Positions 10,897 through 23,108 of a stretch of DNA of 64,000 bases are shown in pieces (the stretch's first letter is position 1; every line of letters starts with the position of its first letter). The stretch comes from Orientallactaga sibirica. Its lineage: Eukaryota; Chordata; Mammalia; Rodentia; Dipodidae. The notes beneath the pieces are model-generated. The model did not search any database and had not been told where the DNA came from. It saw only the letters and a list, made by a program, of their open reading frames with translations. The stretch is from positions 5,412,001-5,476,000 of the forward strand of contig JAEOAD010000018.1 in assembly GCA_036365145.1 (NCBI GenBank). The letters run 5' to 3'. Position numbers and translations under genes: made by a program.

Positions 10897-11110
10897 AAGG
10901 GCTGGACAGATGGCTTAGCAGTTAAGGTGTTTGCCTGCGAAGCCAAAGGACCTAGGTTCAATTCCCCAAAACCCACATAAGCCAGATGCACAAAGTACAC
11001 ATGCATCTGGAGTTCATTTGCAGTGGCTAGAGGCTCTGGCATGCACATTCTCTCTCTCTCTGTCTCTATCTTTCTCTGCTTGCAAATAAATAAATAAAAT
11101 TTTTAAAAAA
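10897..11110 (+). mobile_element. DIP-type SINE in L1-A
   Basis: Full copy with AAATAAATAAA tail; AAAGAAAGTA-like flanks. Confidence 0.9.
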
Positions 11111-11327
11111 AGAAAGTATGTTGAAAGCAGTTAAAGCAGTTAGAGAGAAAAATCAATTTACATACAAAGGCAAGCCCATCAGGATAAATGCAGATTACTC
11201 AACAGAAACTGTAAAATCCAGAAGGAGTTGGAATGATGTATTACAAGTTCTGAAAGATAACAATTGTCAGCCAAGATTACTTTATCCCGCAAAGCTATCC
11301 AGCCAAATAGATGGAGAAATAAGGAAA

Positions 11328-11330
<3 letters not shown>

Positions 11331-11387
<57 letters not shown>

Positions 11388-11388
11388 A
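11331..11388 (+). repeat. (CA)18 followed by poly-A
   Basis: Perfect CA run 11331-11366 then about 22 A, inside the ORF1 remnant. Confidence 0.95.
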
Positions 11389-11473
11389 CAGGCTAAAGGA
11401 ATATATAAACACTAAACCAGCTCTACAGATAATACTTGAAAGGACCCTCCATGCAGAAGAGAAAGAAAAAAGC

Positions 11474-11615
11474 CAGGTGTGGTGGTGCATGCCTTTAATC
11501 CCAGTACTTGGGAGGCAGAAGTTGAAGGATTGCCATGAGTTTGAGGCCACCTTGAGACTACATAATGAATTCCATGTCATCCTGAGCTAGAGTGAGACCC
11601 TACCTTGAAAAAAAA
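11474..11615 (+). mobile_element. B1-type SINE in L1-A
   Basis: Full copy, AGCCAGGTGTGGTGGTGCATG start. Confidence 0.9.
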
Positions 11616-11623
11616 AAAACAAA

Positions 11624-11785
11624 AGCTGGGCGTGGTGGTGCACACCTTTAATCTCAGCACTTGGGAGGCAAAGGAAAGAGGATTGCTGTGAGTTCAAGGC
11701 CACCCTGAGGCTACATAGTGAATTCCAAGTCAGCCTGGGCTAGAGTGAGACCCTACCTCGAAAAACCAAAAGAAGAAAAAGAAGT
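11624..11785 (+). mobile_element. B1-type SINE in L1-A
   Basis: Full copy directly after the previous B1; ends in AGAAGAAAAAGAAG then (TAG)n. Confidence 0.9.
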
Positions 11786-11940
11786 AGTAGTAGTAGAAGA
11801 GAAACAAAAGCACACACATAAAAAAGGATAAAATAAACAATACTCAAGTAATAGTTGATATAAGAGAGTAAAGGGAAAAAACAGAAGAACTAGAAAACAA
11901 GAAAAATGGCAAGAATAAATACACATCTTTCAATAATAAC

Positions 11941-12080
11941 TTTTTTTTTTTTTTTTTTGGTTTTGCAAGGTAGGGTCTCACTCTGGTCCAGGCTGACCTG
12001 GAATTAACTATGTAGTCTCAGGGTGGCCTCGAACTCTTGGCAATCCTCCTACCTCTGCCTCCCGAGTGCTGGGATTAAAG
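11941..12080 (-). mobile_element. B1-type SINE (duplication copy 1)
   Basis: Inverted; target CAATAATAACT is repeated after it. Confidence 0.9.
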
Positions 12081-12166
12081 GCTCAATAATAACTCTTAAT
12101 ATTAATGGCCTCAATGCCCCAACCAAAAGACACAGGTTTGCAGACTGGATTAAAAAGCAGGATCCC

Positions 12167-12415
12167 TGGGCTGGAGAGATGGCTTAGCAGTTAAGGTGCC
12201 TACCTGCCAAGCCTACAAATGCTAGCCCCAATCTCCAAGTCCCACATTTAGCCAGACGTAAAAAGTGACACAAGGGCGCAATGCTGTACTTGCCCACAAG
12301 GGGACATACAGGTGTGGAGTTCATTCACAGTGGCTGAGAGGCCACTGGCACGCCCATTCTCTCTCTCTCTCTTTCTTTCTCTCTCTGTCTCTTTCTCTCT
12401 CTAAAATTAAAAAAA
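12167..12415 (+). mobile_element. Long DIP-type SINE (duplication copy 1)
   Basis: AAGCAGGATCC before and ACAGGATCC after mark the insertion in ORF2. Confidence 0.9.
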
Positions 12416-13048
12416 AAACAGGATCCTTCTATTTTTGTCTCCAAGAAACCCACTTTTCTGTAAAAGACAGTCACTATCTTAGGGTGAAAGGCTGGAAAAT
12501 GGTATTTCAAGAAATTGGGCCTAGAAAACAAGCAGGTATTCCTATCCTAATATCTCACAGGGTAGACTTCAAACTAACATTAGTTAGGAAAGATAAAGAA
12601 GGTCACTTTATATTGATTAAGGAACACTCCAACAAGAGGACATTACAATCCTAAACATATATGCACCTAACATGGGGGGTCCCAATATCATCAAATAAAC
12701 GGTATTAGAACTAAGGTCACAGATAACACCAAACACAGTTGTAGTGAGTAACTTTAACACCCAACTCTCACCAATTGACAGGTCATCTCAGCAAAAAATA
12801 AACAGAGAAGCATCTGGATTAAATGAGGTCATAGAACAAATGGGCCTAACAGATATCTACAGAACATTTCATCCAAATACTGAGGAATACATGTTCTTTT
12901 AAACAGCACATGGAACATTTTCTAAAATAGACCATATGTTAGAACACAAAGCAAACCTTAATAAATACAGGAAATTGAAATAATTCCTTGCACTCTATCT
13001 GATCACAATGGGATTAAACTAAAAATCAACAGCAAAAAAAGCTATAGA

Positions 13049-13309
13049 GGGCTGGAGAGATGGCTTAGCAGTTAAGGCGCCTGCCTCCTAAGCCTAAGAA
13101 CGCTGGTTCCAATCTCCATTGGTTCCAATCTCCAGGTCCCACATTTAGCCAGATGCAAAGTGACTCAAGGGCATGATGCTGCACTTGACCACAAGGGGGC
13201 ACACACATCTGGATTTCGTTCACAGCAGCTGAGAGACTGCTGGCCCGCTCATCTCTGTCTTCCTCTCCCTCTCTTTCTGTCTCTTTCTGTCTCTCCCCCC
13301 CCAAAAAAA

Positions 13310-13349
<40 letters not shown>

Positions 13350-13363
13350 AAAGAAAAGAAAAG
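13049..13363 (+). mobile_element. Long DIP-type SINE with (GAAA)n tail (copy 1)
   Basis: AAAGCTATAGAG before and AAAGCTATAGAG after the (GAAA)n tail form the target-site duplication. Confidence 0.9.
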
Positions 13364-13675
13364 CTATAGAGCATACACAAAATCATGGAAACTAAAGAAT
13401 ACACTACTAAATGATGAGTAGGTTATTGAAGAAATCAAGAAGAAAATCGAAAAATTCATAGAATCAAATGATATTAAGAACACAATATACCAAAACCTTT
13501 GGGACACAATGAAGGCAGTCCTAAGAGGAAAATTTATAGCTTTAATGCCTATATTAAGAAATTAGAAAGGTTGCAAGTAAACTTAATGTTTCACCTTAAG
13601 GCCTTGGAAAAAGAAGGGCAAGGCAAACCAAAAATCAGTAGATGAGAAGAAATAATAAAGGTTAGGGCAGTAAGC

Positions 13676-13840
13676 CAGGCATGGTGGTACACGCCTTTAA
13701 TCCGAGCACTTGGAAGGCAGAGATAAGAGGACTGCCGACAGTTCAAGGCCACCCTGAGACTACATAGTGAATTCCAGATCAGCCTGAGCTAGAGTGAGAC
13801 CCTACCTCAGAAAACAAAACAAACAAACAAACAAAAAAAA
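13676..13840 (+). mobile_element. B1-type SINE (copy 1)
   Basis: Full copy ending in (CAAA)n. Confidence 0.9.
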
Positions 13841-14070
13841 TCCAAAGAATCAATGAAACAAAGAGTTGGTTCTTTGAAAGGGTAGACAAAAATGATAAAT
13901 CCTTAGCAAATCTGACCAGAAGAAAGAGAGAAGAGACAGGAATTAGCAAAATTAGAGATAAAAAGGCACCATTAGAAAAGATACGAAAGAAATTCAGAAA
14001 ATCATAAGGAAATACTTTAAGAACATATACTCCACTAAGTTTGAAAATCTGAAAGAAATAGATGGTTTCA

Positions 14071-14231
14071 GCTGGGCATGGTGGTGCACGCTTTAATCCC
14101 AGCACTCGGGGAGGCAGAGGTAGGAGGATTGCTGAGAGTTCGAGGCCACCCTGAGAGTACATAGTTAACTCCAGGTCAGCCTGGACCAGAGTGAAACCCT
14201 ACCTCGAAAAAAAAAAAAAAAAAAAAAAAAG
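14071..14231 (+). mobile_element. B1-type SINE (copy 1)
   Basis: GAAATAGATGGTTTC at 14056 and again at 14231 is its target-site duplication. Confidence 0.9.
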
Positions 14232-14865
14232 AAATAGATGGTTTCCTTGATTTATATGACCTAACAAAATTAAATCAAGATGAGATTAACCACTCAAGAT
14301 GAGATTAACCACTTAAATAGACCTATAACAAGTTTGAAGATCCAAACAGGTATAAAAAAAACTCCCAACTAAAAAAAGTCCAGGCCTAGATGGATTCACT
14401 GCTGAATTTTACCAGACCTTCATGAAAGAACTAACACCAATGCTTCTGAAACTTTTCCATAAAATAGAAAAGGAAAGAACTCTAACAAACTCTGCCTATG
14501 AACAAAGCATTACCCTGATACCAAAACCAAAGACAGAACAAAAAAAGAATACTATAGACCAATCTCTCTCATGAACATAGATGTAAAAATTCTCAACAAA
14601 ATATTGTCAAATAGAATTCAAGAACATATCAGAAAGATAATTCACCCCAACCACATAGGCTTTATCCCAGGGATGTGCAGGGATGGTTCAAAATACGCAA
14701 ATCCATAAATAATAATAAACCGAAGAGAAACAAAAGCACACACATAAAAAAGGATAAAATAAACAATACTCAAGTAATAGTTGATATAAGAGAGTAAAGG
14801 GAAAAAACAGAAGAACTAGAAAACAAGAAAAATGGCAAGAATAAATACACATCTTTCAATAATAA

Positions 14866-15010
14866 CTCTTTTTTTTTTTTTTTTTGGTTTTGCAAGGTAG
14901 GGTCTCACTCTGGTCCAGGCTGACCTGGAATTAACTATGTAGTCTCAGGGTGGCCTCGAACTCTTGGCAATCCTCCTACCTCTGCCTCCCGAGTGCTGGG
15001 ATTAAAGGCT
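14866..15010 (-). mobile_element. B1-type SINE (duplication copy 2)
   Basis: Counterpart of 11941-12080. Confidence 0.9.
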
Positions 15011-15093
15011 CAATAATAACTCTTAATATTAATGGCCTCAATGCCCCAACCAAAAGACACAGGTTTGCAGACTGGATTAAAAAGCAGGATCCC

Positions 15094-15345
15094 TGGGCTG
15101 GAGAGATGGCTTAGCAGTTAAGGTGCCTACCTGCCAAGCCTACGAATGCTAGCCCCAATCTCCAAGTCCCACATTTAGCCAGACGTAAAAAGTGACACAA
15201 GGGCGCAATGCTGTACTTGCCCACAAGGGGACATACAGGTGTGGAGTTCATTCACAGTGGCTGAGAGGCCACTGGCACGCCCATTCTCTCTCTCTCTCTT
15301 TCTTTCTCTCTCTGTCTCTTTCTCTCTCTAAAATTAAAAAAAAAA
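15094..15345 (+). mobile_element. Long DIP-type SINE (copy 2)
   Basis: Counterpart of 12167-12415. Confidence 0.9.
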
Positions 15346-15975
15346 CAGGATCCTTCTATTTTTGTCTCCAAGAAACCCACTTTTCTGTAAAAGACAGTCA
15401 CTATCTTAGGGTGAAAGGCTGGAAAATGGTATTTCAAGAAATTGGGCCTAGAAAACAAGCAGGTATTCCTATCCTAATATCTCACAGGGTAGACTTCAAA
15501 CTAACATTAGTTAGGAAAGATAAAGAAGGTCACTTTATATTGATTAAGGAACACTCCAACAAGAGGACATTACAATCCTAAACATATATGCACCTAACAT
15601 GGGGGGTCCCAATATCATCAAATAAACGGTATTAGAACTAAGGTCACAGATAACACCAAACACAGTTGTAGTGAGTAACTTTAACACCCAACTCTCACCA
15701 ATTGACAGGTCATCTCAGCAAAAAATAAACAGAGAAGCATCTGGATTAAATACGGTCATAGAACAAATGGGCCTAACAGATATCTACAGAACATTTCATC
15801 CAAATACTGAGGAATACATGTTCTTTTAAACAGCACATGGAACATTTTCTAAAATAGACCATATGTTAGAACACAAAGCAAACCTTAATAAATACAGGAA
15901 ATTGAAATAATTCCTTGCACTCTATCTGATCACAATGGGATTAAACTAAAAATCAACAGCAAAAAAAGCTATAGA

Positions 15976-16231
15976 GGGCTGGAGAGATGGCTTAGCAGTT
16001 AAGGCGCCTGCCTCCTAAGCCTAAGAACGCTGGTTCCAATCTCCATTGGTTCCAATCTCCAGGTCCCACATTTAGCCAGATGCAAAGTGACTCAAGGGCA
16101 TGATGCTGCACTTGACCACAAGGGGGCACACACATCTGGATTTCGTTCACAGCAGCTGAGAGACTGCTGGCCCGCTCATCTCTGTCTTCCTCTCCCTCTC
16201 TTTCTGTCTCTTTCTGTCTCTCCCAAAAAAA

Positions 16232-16271
<40 letters not shown>

Positions 16272-16283
16272 AAAGAAAAGAAA
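15976..16283 (+). mobile_element. Long DIP-type SINE with (GAAA)n tail (copy 2)
   Basis: Counterpart of 13049-13363 with a slightly shorter C/A run. Confidence 0.9.
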
Positions 16284-16593
16284 AGCTATAGAGCATACAC
16301 AAAATCATGGAAACTAAAGAATACACTACTAAATGATGAGTAGGTTATTGAAGAAATCAAGAAGAAAATCGAAAAATTCATAGAATCAAATGATATTAAG
16401 AACACAATATACCAAAACCTTTGGGACACAATGAAGGCAGTCCTAAGAGGAAAATTTATAGCTTTAATGCCTATATTAAGAAATTAGAAAGGTTGCAAGT
16501 AAACTTAATGTTTCACCTTAAGGCCTTGGAAAAAGAAGGGCAAGGCAAACCAAAAATCAGTAGATGAGAAGAAATAATAAAGGTTAGGGCAGT

Positions 16594-16765
16594 AAGCCAG
16601 GCATGGTGGTACACGCCTTTAATCCGAGCACTTGGAAGGCAGAGATAAGAGGACTGCCGACAGTTCAAGGCCACCCTGAGACTACATAGTGAATTCCAGA
16701 TCAGCCTGAGCTAGAGTGAGACCCTACCTCAGAAAACAAAACAAACAAACAAACAAAAAAAAAAA
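16594..16765 (+). mobile_element. B1-type SINE (copy 2)
   Basis: Counterpart of 13676-13840. Confidence 0.9.
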
Positions 16766-16993
16766 TCCAAAGAATCAATGAAACAAAGAGTTGGTTCTTT
16801 GAAAGGGTAGACAAAAATGATAAATCCTTAGCAAATCTGACCAGAAGAAAGAGAGAAGAGACAGGAATTAGCAAAATTAGAGATAAAAAGGCACCATTAG
16901 AAAAGATACGAAAGAAATTCAGAAAATCATAAGGAAATACTTTAAGAACATATACTCCACTAAGTTTGAAAATCTGAAAGAAATAGATGGTTT

Positions 16994-17155
16994 CAGCTGG
17001 GCATGGTGGTGCACGCCTTTAATCCCAGCACTCGGGAGGCAGAGGTAGGAGGATTGCTGAGAGTTCGAGGCCACCCTGAGAGTACATAGTTAACTCCAGG
17101 TCAGCCTGGACCAGAGTGAAACCCACGAAAAAAAAAAAAAAAAAAAAAAAAAAAG
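16994..17155 (+). mobile_element. B1-type SINE (copy 2)
   Basis: Counterpart of 14071-14231; here the head is intact (CACGCCTTTAATC) where copy 1 lacks one C. Confidence 0.9.
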
Positions 17156-17734
17156 AAATAGATGGTTTCCTTGATTTATATGACCTAACAAAATTAAATC
17201 AAGATGAGATTAACCACTCAAGATGAGATTAACCACTTAAATAGACCTATAACAAGTTTGAAGATCCAAACAGGTATAAAAAAAACTCCCAACTAAAAAA
17301 AGTCCAGGCCTAGATGGATTCACTGCTGAATTTTACCAGACCTTCATGAAAGAACTAACACCAATGCTTCTGAAACTTTTCCATAAAATAGAAAAGGAAA
17401 GAACTCTAACAAACTCTGCCTATGAACAAAGCATTACCCTGATACCAAAACCAAAGACAGAACAAAAAAAGAATACTATAGACCAATCTCTCTCATGAAC
17501 ATAGATGTAAAAATTCTCAACAAAATATTGTCAAATAGAATTCAAGAACATATCAGAAAGATAATTCACCCCAACCACATAGGCTTTATCCCAGGGATGC
17601 AGGGATGGTTCAAAATACGCAAATCCATAAATGTAATATACCATGTAAATGAACTGAAAGACAAAAATCATCTCATTAGATGCAGAAAAGACATTTGACA
17701 AAATTCAATATCCCTTCATGATAAAAGTCCTAAA

Positions 17735-17845
17735 GAGATCACTGTGAGTTCAAGGCCAGCTTGAGACTACATAGTGAATTCCAGGTCAGCCTGCGATAGC
17801 GTGAAACCCTACCTTGAAAAACAAAAACAAAAAAACAAAAAAAGT
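17735..17845 (+). mobile_element. B1-type SINE, 5'-truncated, in L1-A
   Basis: AAAGTCCTAAAGA before and after is the target-site duplication. Confidence 0.85.
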
Positions 17846-18298
17846 CCTAAAGAAACTGGAAATAGAAGGAACATATCTCAACACAATAAAGGCTATTTAT
17901 GACAAACCTACAGCCAACATAATATTAACTGGGAAAAAACTTTAAACTTTTCCACTAAAATCAGGAACAAGACAAGAGTGTCCACTATCCCCACTTTTAT
18001 TTTATATAATACTGGAAGTTTTAGCTATAGCAATAATACAAGAGACACACGTAAAAGGGATACAAATTGGAAAGGAAGAGCTCAAGTTATTATTTGCAGA
18101 TGATATGATTCTATACATAAAGGACCCTAAAGACTTCCAGAAAACTGTTAGTGCTGATAAACACTTTTAGCAACATAGCAGGATACAAAATAAACACATA
18201 GAAACCAGTAGTCTTCCTAAATAACTAACAACAAACATGCTGAGAATGAAATCAGGGAATCACTCCCATTCAGAACTGCCTCAAAAATAAATTAAATA

Positions 18299-18470
18299 GC
18301 CGGGTGTGGTGATGCACGCCTTTAATCCCAGCATTCGGGAGGCTAAGGTAGGAGGATTGCCATGAGTTCAAGGCCACCCTGAGATTACATAGTGAATTCC
18401 AGGTCACCCTGGGCTAGAATGAGACCCTACCTTGAAAAACCAAAAAATGAAAAAACCAAAAAAAAAAAAA
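18299..18470 (+). mobile_element. B1-type SINE in L1-A
   Basis: Full copy; AAATAAATTAAAT-type flanks. Confidence 0.9.
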
Positions 18471-18634
18471 TTTAAATAAATAAAGTACCTTGGAATAAAC
18501 CTAACCAAGGAAGTTAAGTATCTCTCCAATGAAAACTTTAAAACACTCAAGACAGAAATTGCAGAAGTCGCAAGGAAATGGAAAGACATCCCATGTTCTT
18601 GGATTAGACGAATCAACATTGTAAAAATGTCAAT

Positions 18635-18784
18635 CTTAGCCAGGTATGGTGGTGCATGCCTTTAATCCCAGCACTTGGGAGATGGAGGTAGAAGGATCAT
18701 CTGAGTTCAAGGCCACCCTGAGACTACATAATGAATTCCAGGTCAGCCTGGGCTAGAGCAAGACCCTACCTTGAAAAAAAAAAA
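18635..18784 (+). mobile_element. B1-type SINE in L1-A
   Basis: Follows AAAATGTCAATCTTA, a phrase that recurs at 19180. Confidence 0.9.
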
Positions 18785-18786
18785 GT

Positions 18787-18990
18787 CAACTGGAGAGATG
18801 GCTTAGTGGTTAAGGCATTTGCCTGTGAAGTGTAAGGACTCTGGTTTGATTCTCCAGGTCCCACAAAAGCCAGATGCACAAGGGGGCACATACATCTGGA
18901 GTTGGTTTGCAGTGGCTAGAGGCCCTAGCATGCCCATTATCACTCTCCCTCTCTCTCTCTCTCTAATAAATAAATAAATATAAAATCTTT
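18787..18990 (+). mobile_element. DIP-type SINE in L1-A
   Basis: AACTGGAGAGATGGC head, AAATAAATAAATA tail; then AAAATGTCA again. Confidence 0.9.
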
Positions 18991-19001
18991 AAAAATGTCA
19001 A

Positions 19002-19145
19002 AAGCCGGGCATGGTGGCACATGCCTTTAATCCCAGCACTTGGGAGGCAGAGGTAGGAGGATCGCCAAGAGTTCAAGGCCACCCTGAGACTACATAGTTA
19101 ATTCCAGGTCAGCCTGGACCACAGTGAGACCCTACCTCGAAAAAC

Positions 19146-19173
<28 letters not shown>
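19002..19173 (+). mobile_element. B1-type SINE in L1-A
   Basis: Full copy with long A tail, followed by GTCAAAAAATGTCAATCTTACC. Confidence 0.9.
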
Positions 19174-19176
<3 letters not shown>

Positions 19177-19340
19177 AAAAAATGTCAATCTTACCAAAAA
19201 CAATCTACACATTTAATGCAAACCCCATCAAAATTCCAATGCCATTCTTCACAGAAATAGAAAAATCAATCCTAAAATTCATGTGGAAGCACAAAAAAAT
19301 CTTGAATATCCAAAGCAATTTTGAGCAACAACAACAACAA

Positions 19341-19373
<33 letters not shown>

Positions 19374-19377
<4 letters not shown>

Positions 19378-19607
19378 GCTGAAGAGATGGCTTAGCAGTT
19401 AAGGCACTTGCCTACAAAGCCAAAGGACCTTGGTTTGATTCCCCAGGACCCACGTAAGCTAGATGTACAAGGTGGTGCATGCATCTGGAGTTTGTTTGCA
19501 GTGGCTTGAAGCCCTGGTGCACCCATTTTCTTTCTCTCTCTCTCTCTCTTTCTCTCTCTCTGTCTGCCTCTTTCATGCTCTCAATAAATAAATAAAAATA
19601 AAATACT
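19374..19607 (+). mobile_element. DIP-type SINE in L1-A
   Basis: Preceded by (CAA)n and about 45 A; CT run and AATAAATAAATAAAA tail. Confidence 0.85.
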
Positions 19608-20022
19608 AAAAAAAAAAAAAAAAGCTGGTGGTATCAACATACCTGATTTTAACCTATATAAGAGAGCAATAGTAACAAAAAACAGCATGGTACTGGCACA
19701 AAAACATTCATGTAGATCAATGGAACAGAATATAGGGCCCAGATGTAAGTCCAGGCAGCTACATCCACCTTATAGTCAACAAAAATGCAAAAAATACTCA
19801 TTGGAGTTAAGACAGCCTCTTCAACAAATGGTGCTGGGAAATTGAATATCTGTATGTAGAAGGATGAAAATAGATCCTTATCTCTCTCCATGCACAAGTA
19901 TTAAGTCCAAATGGGTCAACGACTTTCTGAATGTAACCCCAGTTGCTCAGGAAATAAAATCACTACTCAACAACTGGGACCTCATGAAATCACAAAGCTT
20001 TTGTACAGAAAAGGACACTGGG

Positions 20023-20175
20023 GCCAGGTGTGGTGGTACACACCTTTAATTCCAGCACTTGGGAGGCAGAGGTAGGAGGAACGCCATGAGAATGGCCACC
20101 CTGAGACTACATAGTGAATTCCAGGTTAGCCTGGGCTAGACTGAAACCCTACCTTAAAAAAAAAAAAGAAAAGAA
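20023..20175 (+). mobile_element. B1-type SINE in L1-A
   Basis: GGACACTGG at 20012 and 20187 flanks it. Confidence 0.9.
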
Positions 20176-20342
20176 AAAGAGGAGTGGACACTGGAAATAG
20201 AGCAAAGAAGCAACCTACAGCATGGGAGAAAATTTTTGCCAGCTATACCTCTGACAGAGGATTAATGTCTAGGATATACAAAGAACTCAAAAAAACAAAA
20301 TAAGAAATCAAACAACCCAATTTTAAAAAAATAGGCTATGGG

Positions 20343-20491
20343 AGCCGGGCGTGGTGGTGCACACCTTTAATCCCAGCACTTGGGAGGCAGAGGTAGGAGG
20401 ATTTCCGTGAGTTCGAGGCCACCCTGAGACTATATAGTGAATTACAGGTCAGCCTGGACCAGAGTGAGACTCTACCTCAAAAAAAAAAAAA
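20343..20491 (+). mobile_element. B1-type SINE in L1-A
   Basis: AATAGGCTATGG at 20331 and again at 20491 is the target-site duplication. Confidence 0.95.
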
Positions 20492-21278
20492 ATAGGCTAT
20501 GGAACTAAATAGAGAGTTCTCAAAAGAAGAAACACAAACAGCACATAAATATCTTTAAACATGTTCTACATCCTTAACCATTAACCAGGGAAATGCAAAT
20601 TAAAACTACTTTGAGATTACATCTCACTCCTGTCAGAATGGTTATCATCAAGAAAACAAATGACCACCACCAGCATAAGTGCCAGTAAGCACCAGAGACC
20701 TGGGGAAGGGAGCTCACCGACACAGCACTGGGCACAGGCAATCAGAGCAGCAACCCACAGACCCAGCCAGCCTACCTGAGCCCACAGTGCAGCAAAGGGG
20801 GACCCAAATGGGCACACAGCATAACTGAAACCAAAGCCATCCCAAAAGGTAACTGAGATTACACCAGATCAGTACCCGCCAAAAAAGCCTGGTGTATAGA
20901 CTTGCATCTGAAGGGCTAATTGCACCTTCCATGTCAGGGTAAGTGATATGTTAAATCTGATGGGTGGTCAGATTTGCCATTCTTAAATAAGCTATATTTT
21001 GAGCTTGTCGTATGTTGCTTCCTGATTTGTAGTGCCTTTGTTTCTTCTTCTGTCATTTGTTTATAGGTCTGATTCGGTCACAAGATGAACTTGGAACCCT
21101 CTACAGACCAGAAATTTTAGCCTCCCAGTTGACAGGATTAAGGGTGTGGGGCAACACACATCCTTAGGGACTGTGACTTTGTTAGAGAATCTGTTTGTCA
21201 TAATACCTGCTCTTGCATAAATACTTTGTGCTGTTTTTCATTGAATGTGTACATAGTTTAGTTAAACTTTTAGAATTT

Positions 21279-21462
21279 GGGCTGGAAAGATGGCTTAGCA
21301 GTTGAAACATTTGCCTGCAAAGCCAAAGGACCCAGGTTCAATTCTCCAAGACCCACGTAAGCCAGATGCACAAGGGGGCACATGCATCTGGAGTTCATTT
21401 GCAGTTGTTGGAGGCCTTGGTGTGCCCATTCTCTCTCTCTCTCTCTGACTCTTTCTCTCTCA

Positions 21463-21505
<43 letters not shown>

Positions 21506-21515
21506 AATATATATT
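21279..21515 (+). mobile_element. DIP-type SINE in L1-B 5'UTR
   Basis: TTTTAGAATTTG before and after; long (AAAT)n tail. Confidence 0.92.
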
Positions 21516-21741
21516 TTAAAAATTTTAGAATTTGCCTGTATTTTGTTCCACTCAGCCTACTTGAATACTCTCATAGCAGGCAAACCCAACACCTAGGGTC
21601 ACTTTTGTGGTTACTCTGAGAGTCTTAAGAGCCACAACTAGCACCTTAAGCTCCAACCCTGAAGATATATGACATCAGATTGATTGATACTTCTAATAAC
21701 ACTGCAGATAATAGAAAACCCAAGCATTAAATTAATTCAAG

Positions 21742-22745
21742 ATGCAAAGATCTCTACATTATAATACAAGAAACACAAAAAAAATCAATATAAATCCACT
21801 AAAAAGTATTAAGGCATCAGAAATTACCTTCAGTGAGACTGAGTTAGAGGAAATGCCTGAGAAATATTTGAAAAGAATGATTATAAATATGTTCAAAGAA
21901 ATCAAAGAGGAAATAAATGGAATCAAAGAAGACACAGGAAACCAATATAATGAAATAAGGAGGTCAATACTAGACATAAATAAGGAAATAGAAATAATAA
22001 AGGAAAACCAGTCAGAAATACTAGCAATGAATGCACTCAGGGAAATAAAAAAACTCTGTAGAAAATCTCACCTGTAGAATGGATGAAGGAGAGAACAGAA
22101 TATCCAAACTAGAAGACCAGGTGGCAGATCAAATACAGTCCAACAAAGAGAAAGACAAACTAATAGGAGGTATGAATGGGAATTTCAAGATATTTGGGAC
22201 ACTATGAAAAGATCAAACATAAGAATTCAGGGTATGTTAGAAGGAGAAGAATTTTACTCCAAGGGCATAATAGGCATTTTCAACAAAATCATAGAAGAAA
22301 ACTTCCCCCAAATTGGGGAAAAGATGCCAATGCAGATACAGGAAGCCTTTAGAACATTAAACAGGCAAAACCTCAAAAGAATCTCTCCCCGCCATATTAT
22401 AATTAAACTAACAAACACACAAACCAAACAAAATATGTTGAAAGCAATTAGAGAGAAAAATGAAGTCACCTACAAAGGCAAGCCCATCAGAATCACAGCA
22501 GATTACTCAACACAAACTTTAAAAGCCAAAAGGGGTTGGAATGATGTATTCCAAGTTGTGAAAGATAACAAAACAAGTCAACCAAGATAACTTTATCCTG
22601 CAAAGCTATCCATTTATATAGATGGAGAAACGAGGACATTCCACAACAAAAGCAGGCTGAAGGAATATTTGAAGACAAAACCAGCTCTATAGAAAATACT
22701 TGAAAAGATCCTCCATGCTGAAGAGAAAGAAAAGCACACGTATAA
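21742..22745 (+). pseudogene. L1-B ORF1 (coiled-coil RNA-binding protein), disrupted
   Basis: First open part 21742-22077 (111 residues) is lysine- and glutamate-rich with heptad-like EIKEEINGIKE, the coiled coil. An in-frame stop at 22075 and a shift separate it from 22204-22589 (128 residues), which carries RSNIRIQGMLEGEE and GKPIRITADYSTQTLKAKRG, the RRM/CTD region. A last block (YPAKLSIYIDGE-like, then KTKPAL) continues in another frame to about 22745. Confidence 0.85.
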
Positions 22746-22867
22746 GGAACCTGGAAAAAAGAAACCATACTCAATACTAGTTAGTACAAGAGAGCAAAGA
22801 TAAACCCAGAAAAATACATAACAAGAAAAACGGCAAAAATCAATACACACCTTTTAATAATAACTCT

Positions 22868-22901
22868 TGTTTAATTTTTATTTATTTATTTATTTGCAAG
22901 C

Positions 22902-22936
<35 letters not shown>

Positions 22937-23108
22937 AGAGAGGCAGACAGAGAGAGAATGGGCACACCAGGACCTCTAGCCACTGCAAACGAACTCCAGA
23001 TGCCTGTACCCCTTGTGCATCTGGCTTACATGGGTTCTGGAGAATTGAACCAGGATCCTTTGGCTTCACAGGCAAAGGCCTTAACCAGTAAGATATTTCT
23101 CCAGCCCT
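22868..23108 (-). mobile_element. DIP-type SINE at the start of L1-B ORF2
   Basis: TAATAATAACTCTT on both sides is the target-site duplication. Confidence 0.92.

Larger units (their letters stand above)
9782..11460 (+). pseudogene. L1-A ORF1 (RNA-binding chaperone) remnant
   Basis: Begins MQKSLHYNTRNTK as in L1-B. Conserved middle block RSNIRIQGIVEGEKFHSK lies near 10500 and the C-terminal GKPIRINADYSTETVKSRRS near 11175. Broken by B1 at 9860, B1 at 10692, DIP at 10897 and a CA repeat at 11331. Confidence 0.8.
11796..14710 (+). repeat. Tandem duplication, copy 1 (2.9 kb)
   Basis: Nearly identical to 14722-17632, including five SINEs at matching places. The few differences I noted are mostly run-length changes plus isolated substitutions (for example CTACAAATG here, CTACGAATG in copy 2). 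Confidence 0.95.
14722..17632 (+). repeat. Tandem duplication, copy 2 (2.9 kb)
   Basis: Starts GAAGAGAAACAAAAGCACAC, the same as copy 1 at 11796, and ends at CAAATCCATAAAT, after which L1-A ORF2 continues normally. The two copies are separated by 11 non-matching bases (AATAATAAACC). Confidence 0.95.
12080..20649 (+). pseudogene. L1-A ORF2 (endonuclease/reverse transcriptase) remnant, 5' part
   Basis: Endonuclease block starts near 12090 (INGLNAPTKRHRFADWIKKQ-like) and is repeated at 15020 by the tandem duplication. RT blocks run 17490-18290 with FADD at 18093. Many SINEs and stops. The C-terminal part resumes at 29066 beyond the nested L1-B. Confidence 0.8.

Noticed and set aside
12265..12654. 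129-codon frame, repeated identically at 15192
   Set aside because: It runs through a SINE into L1 ORF2 endonuclease remnant; the repeat is due to the tandem duplication, not a gene pair.
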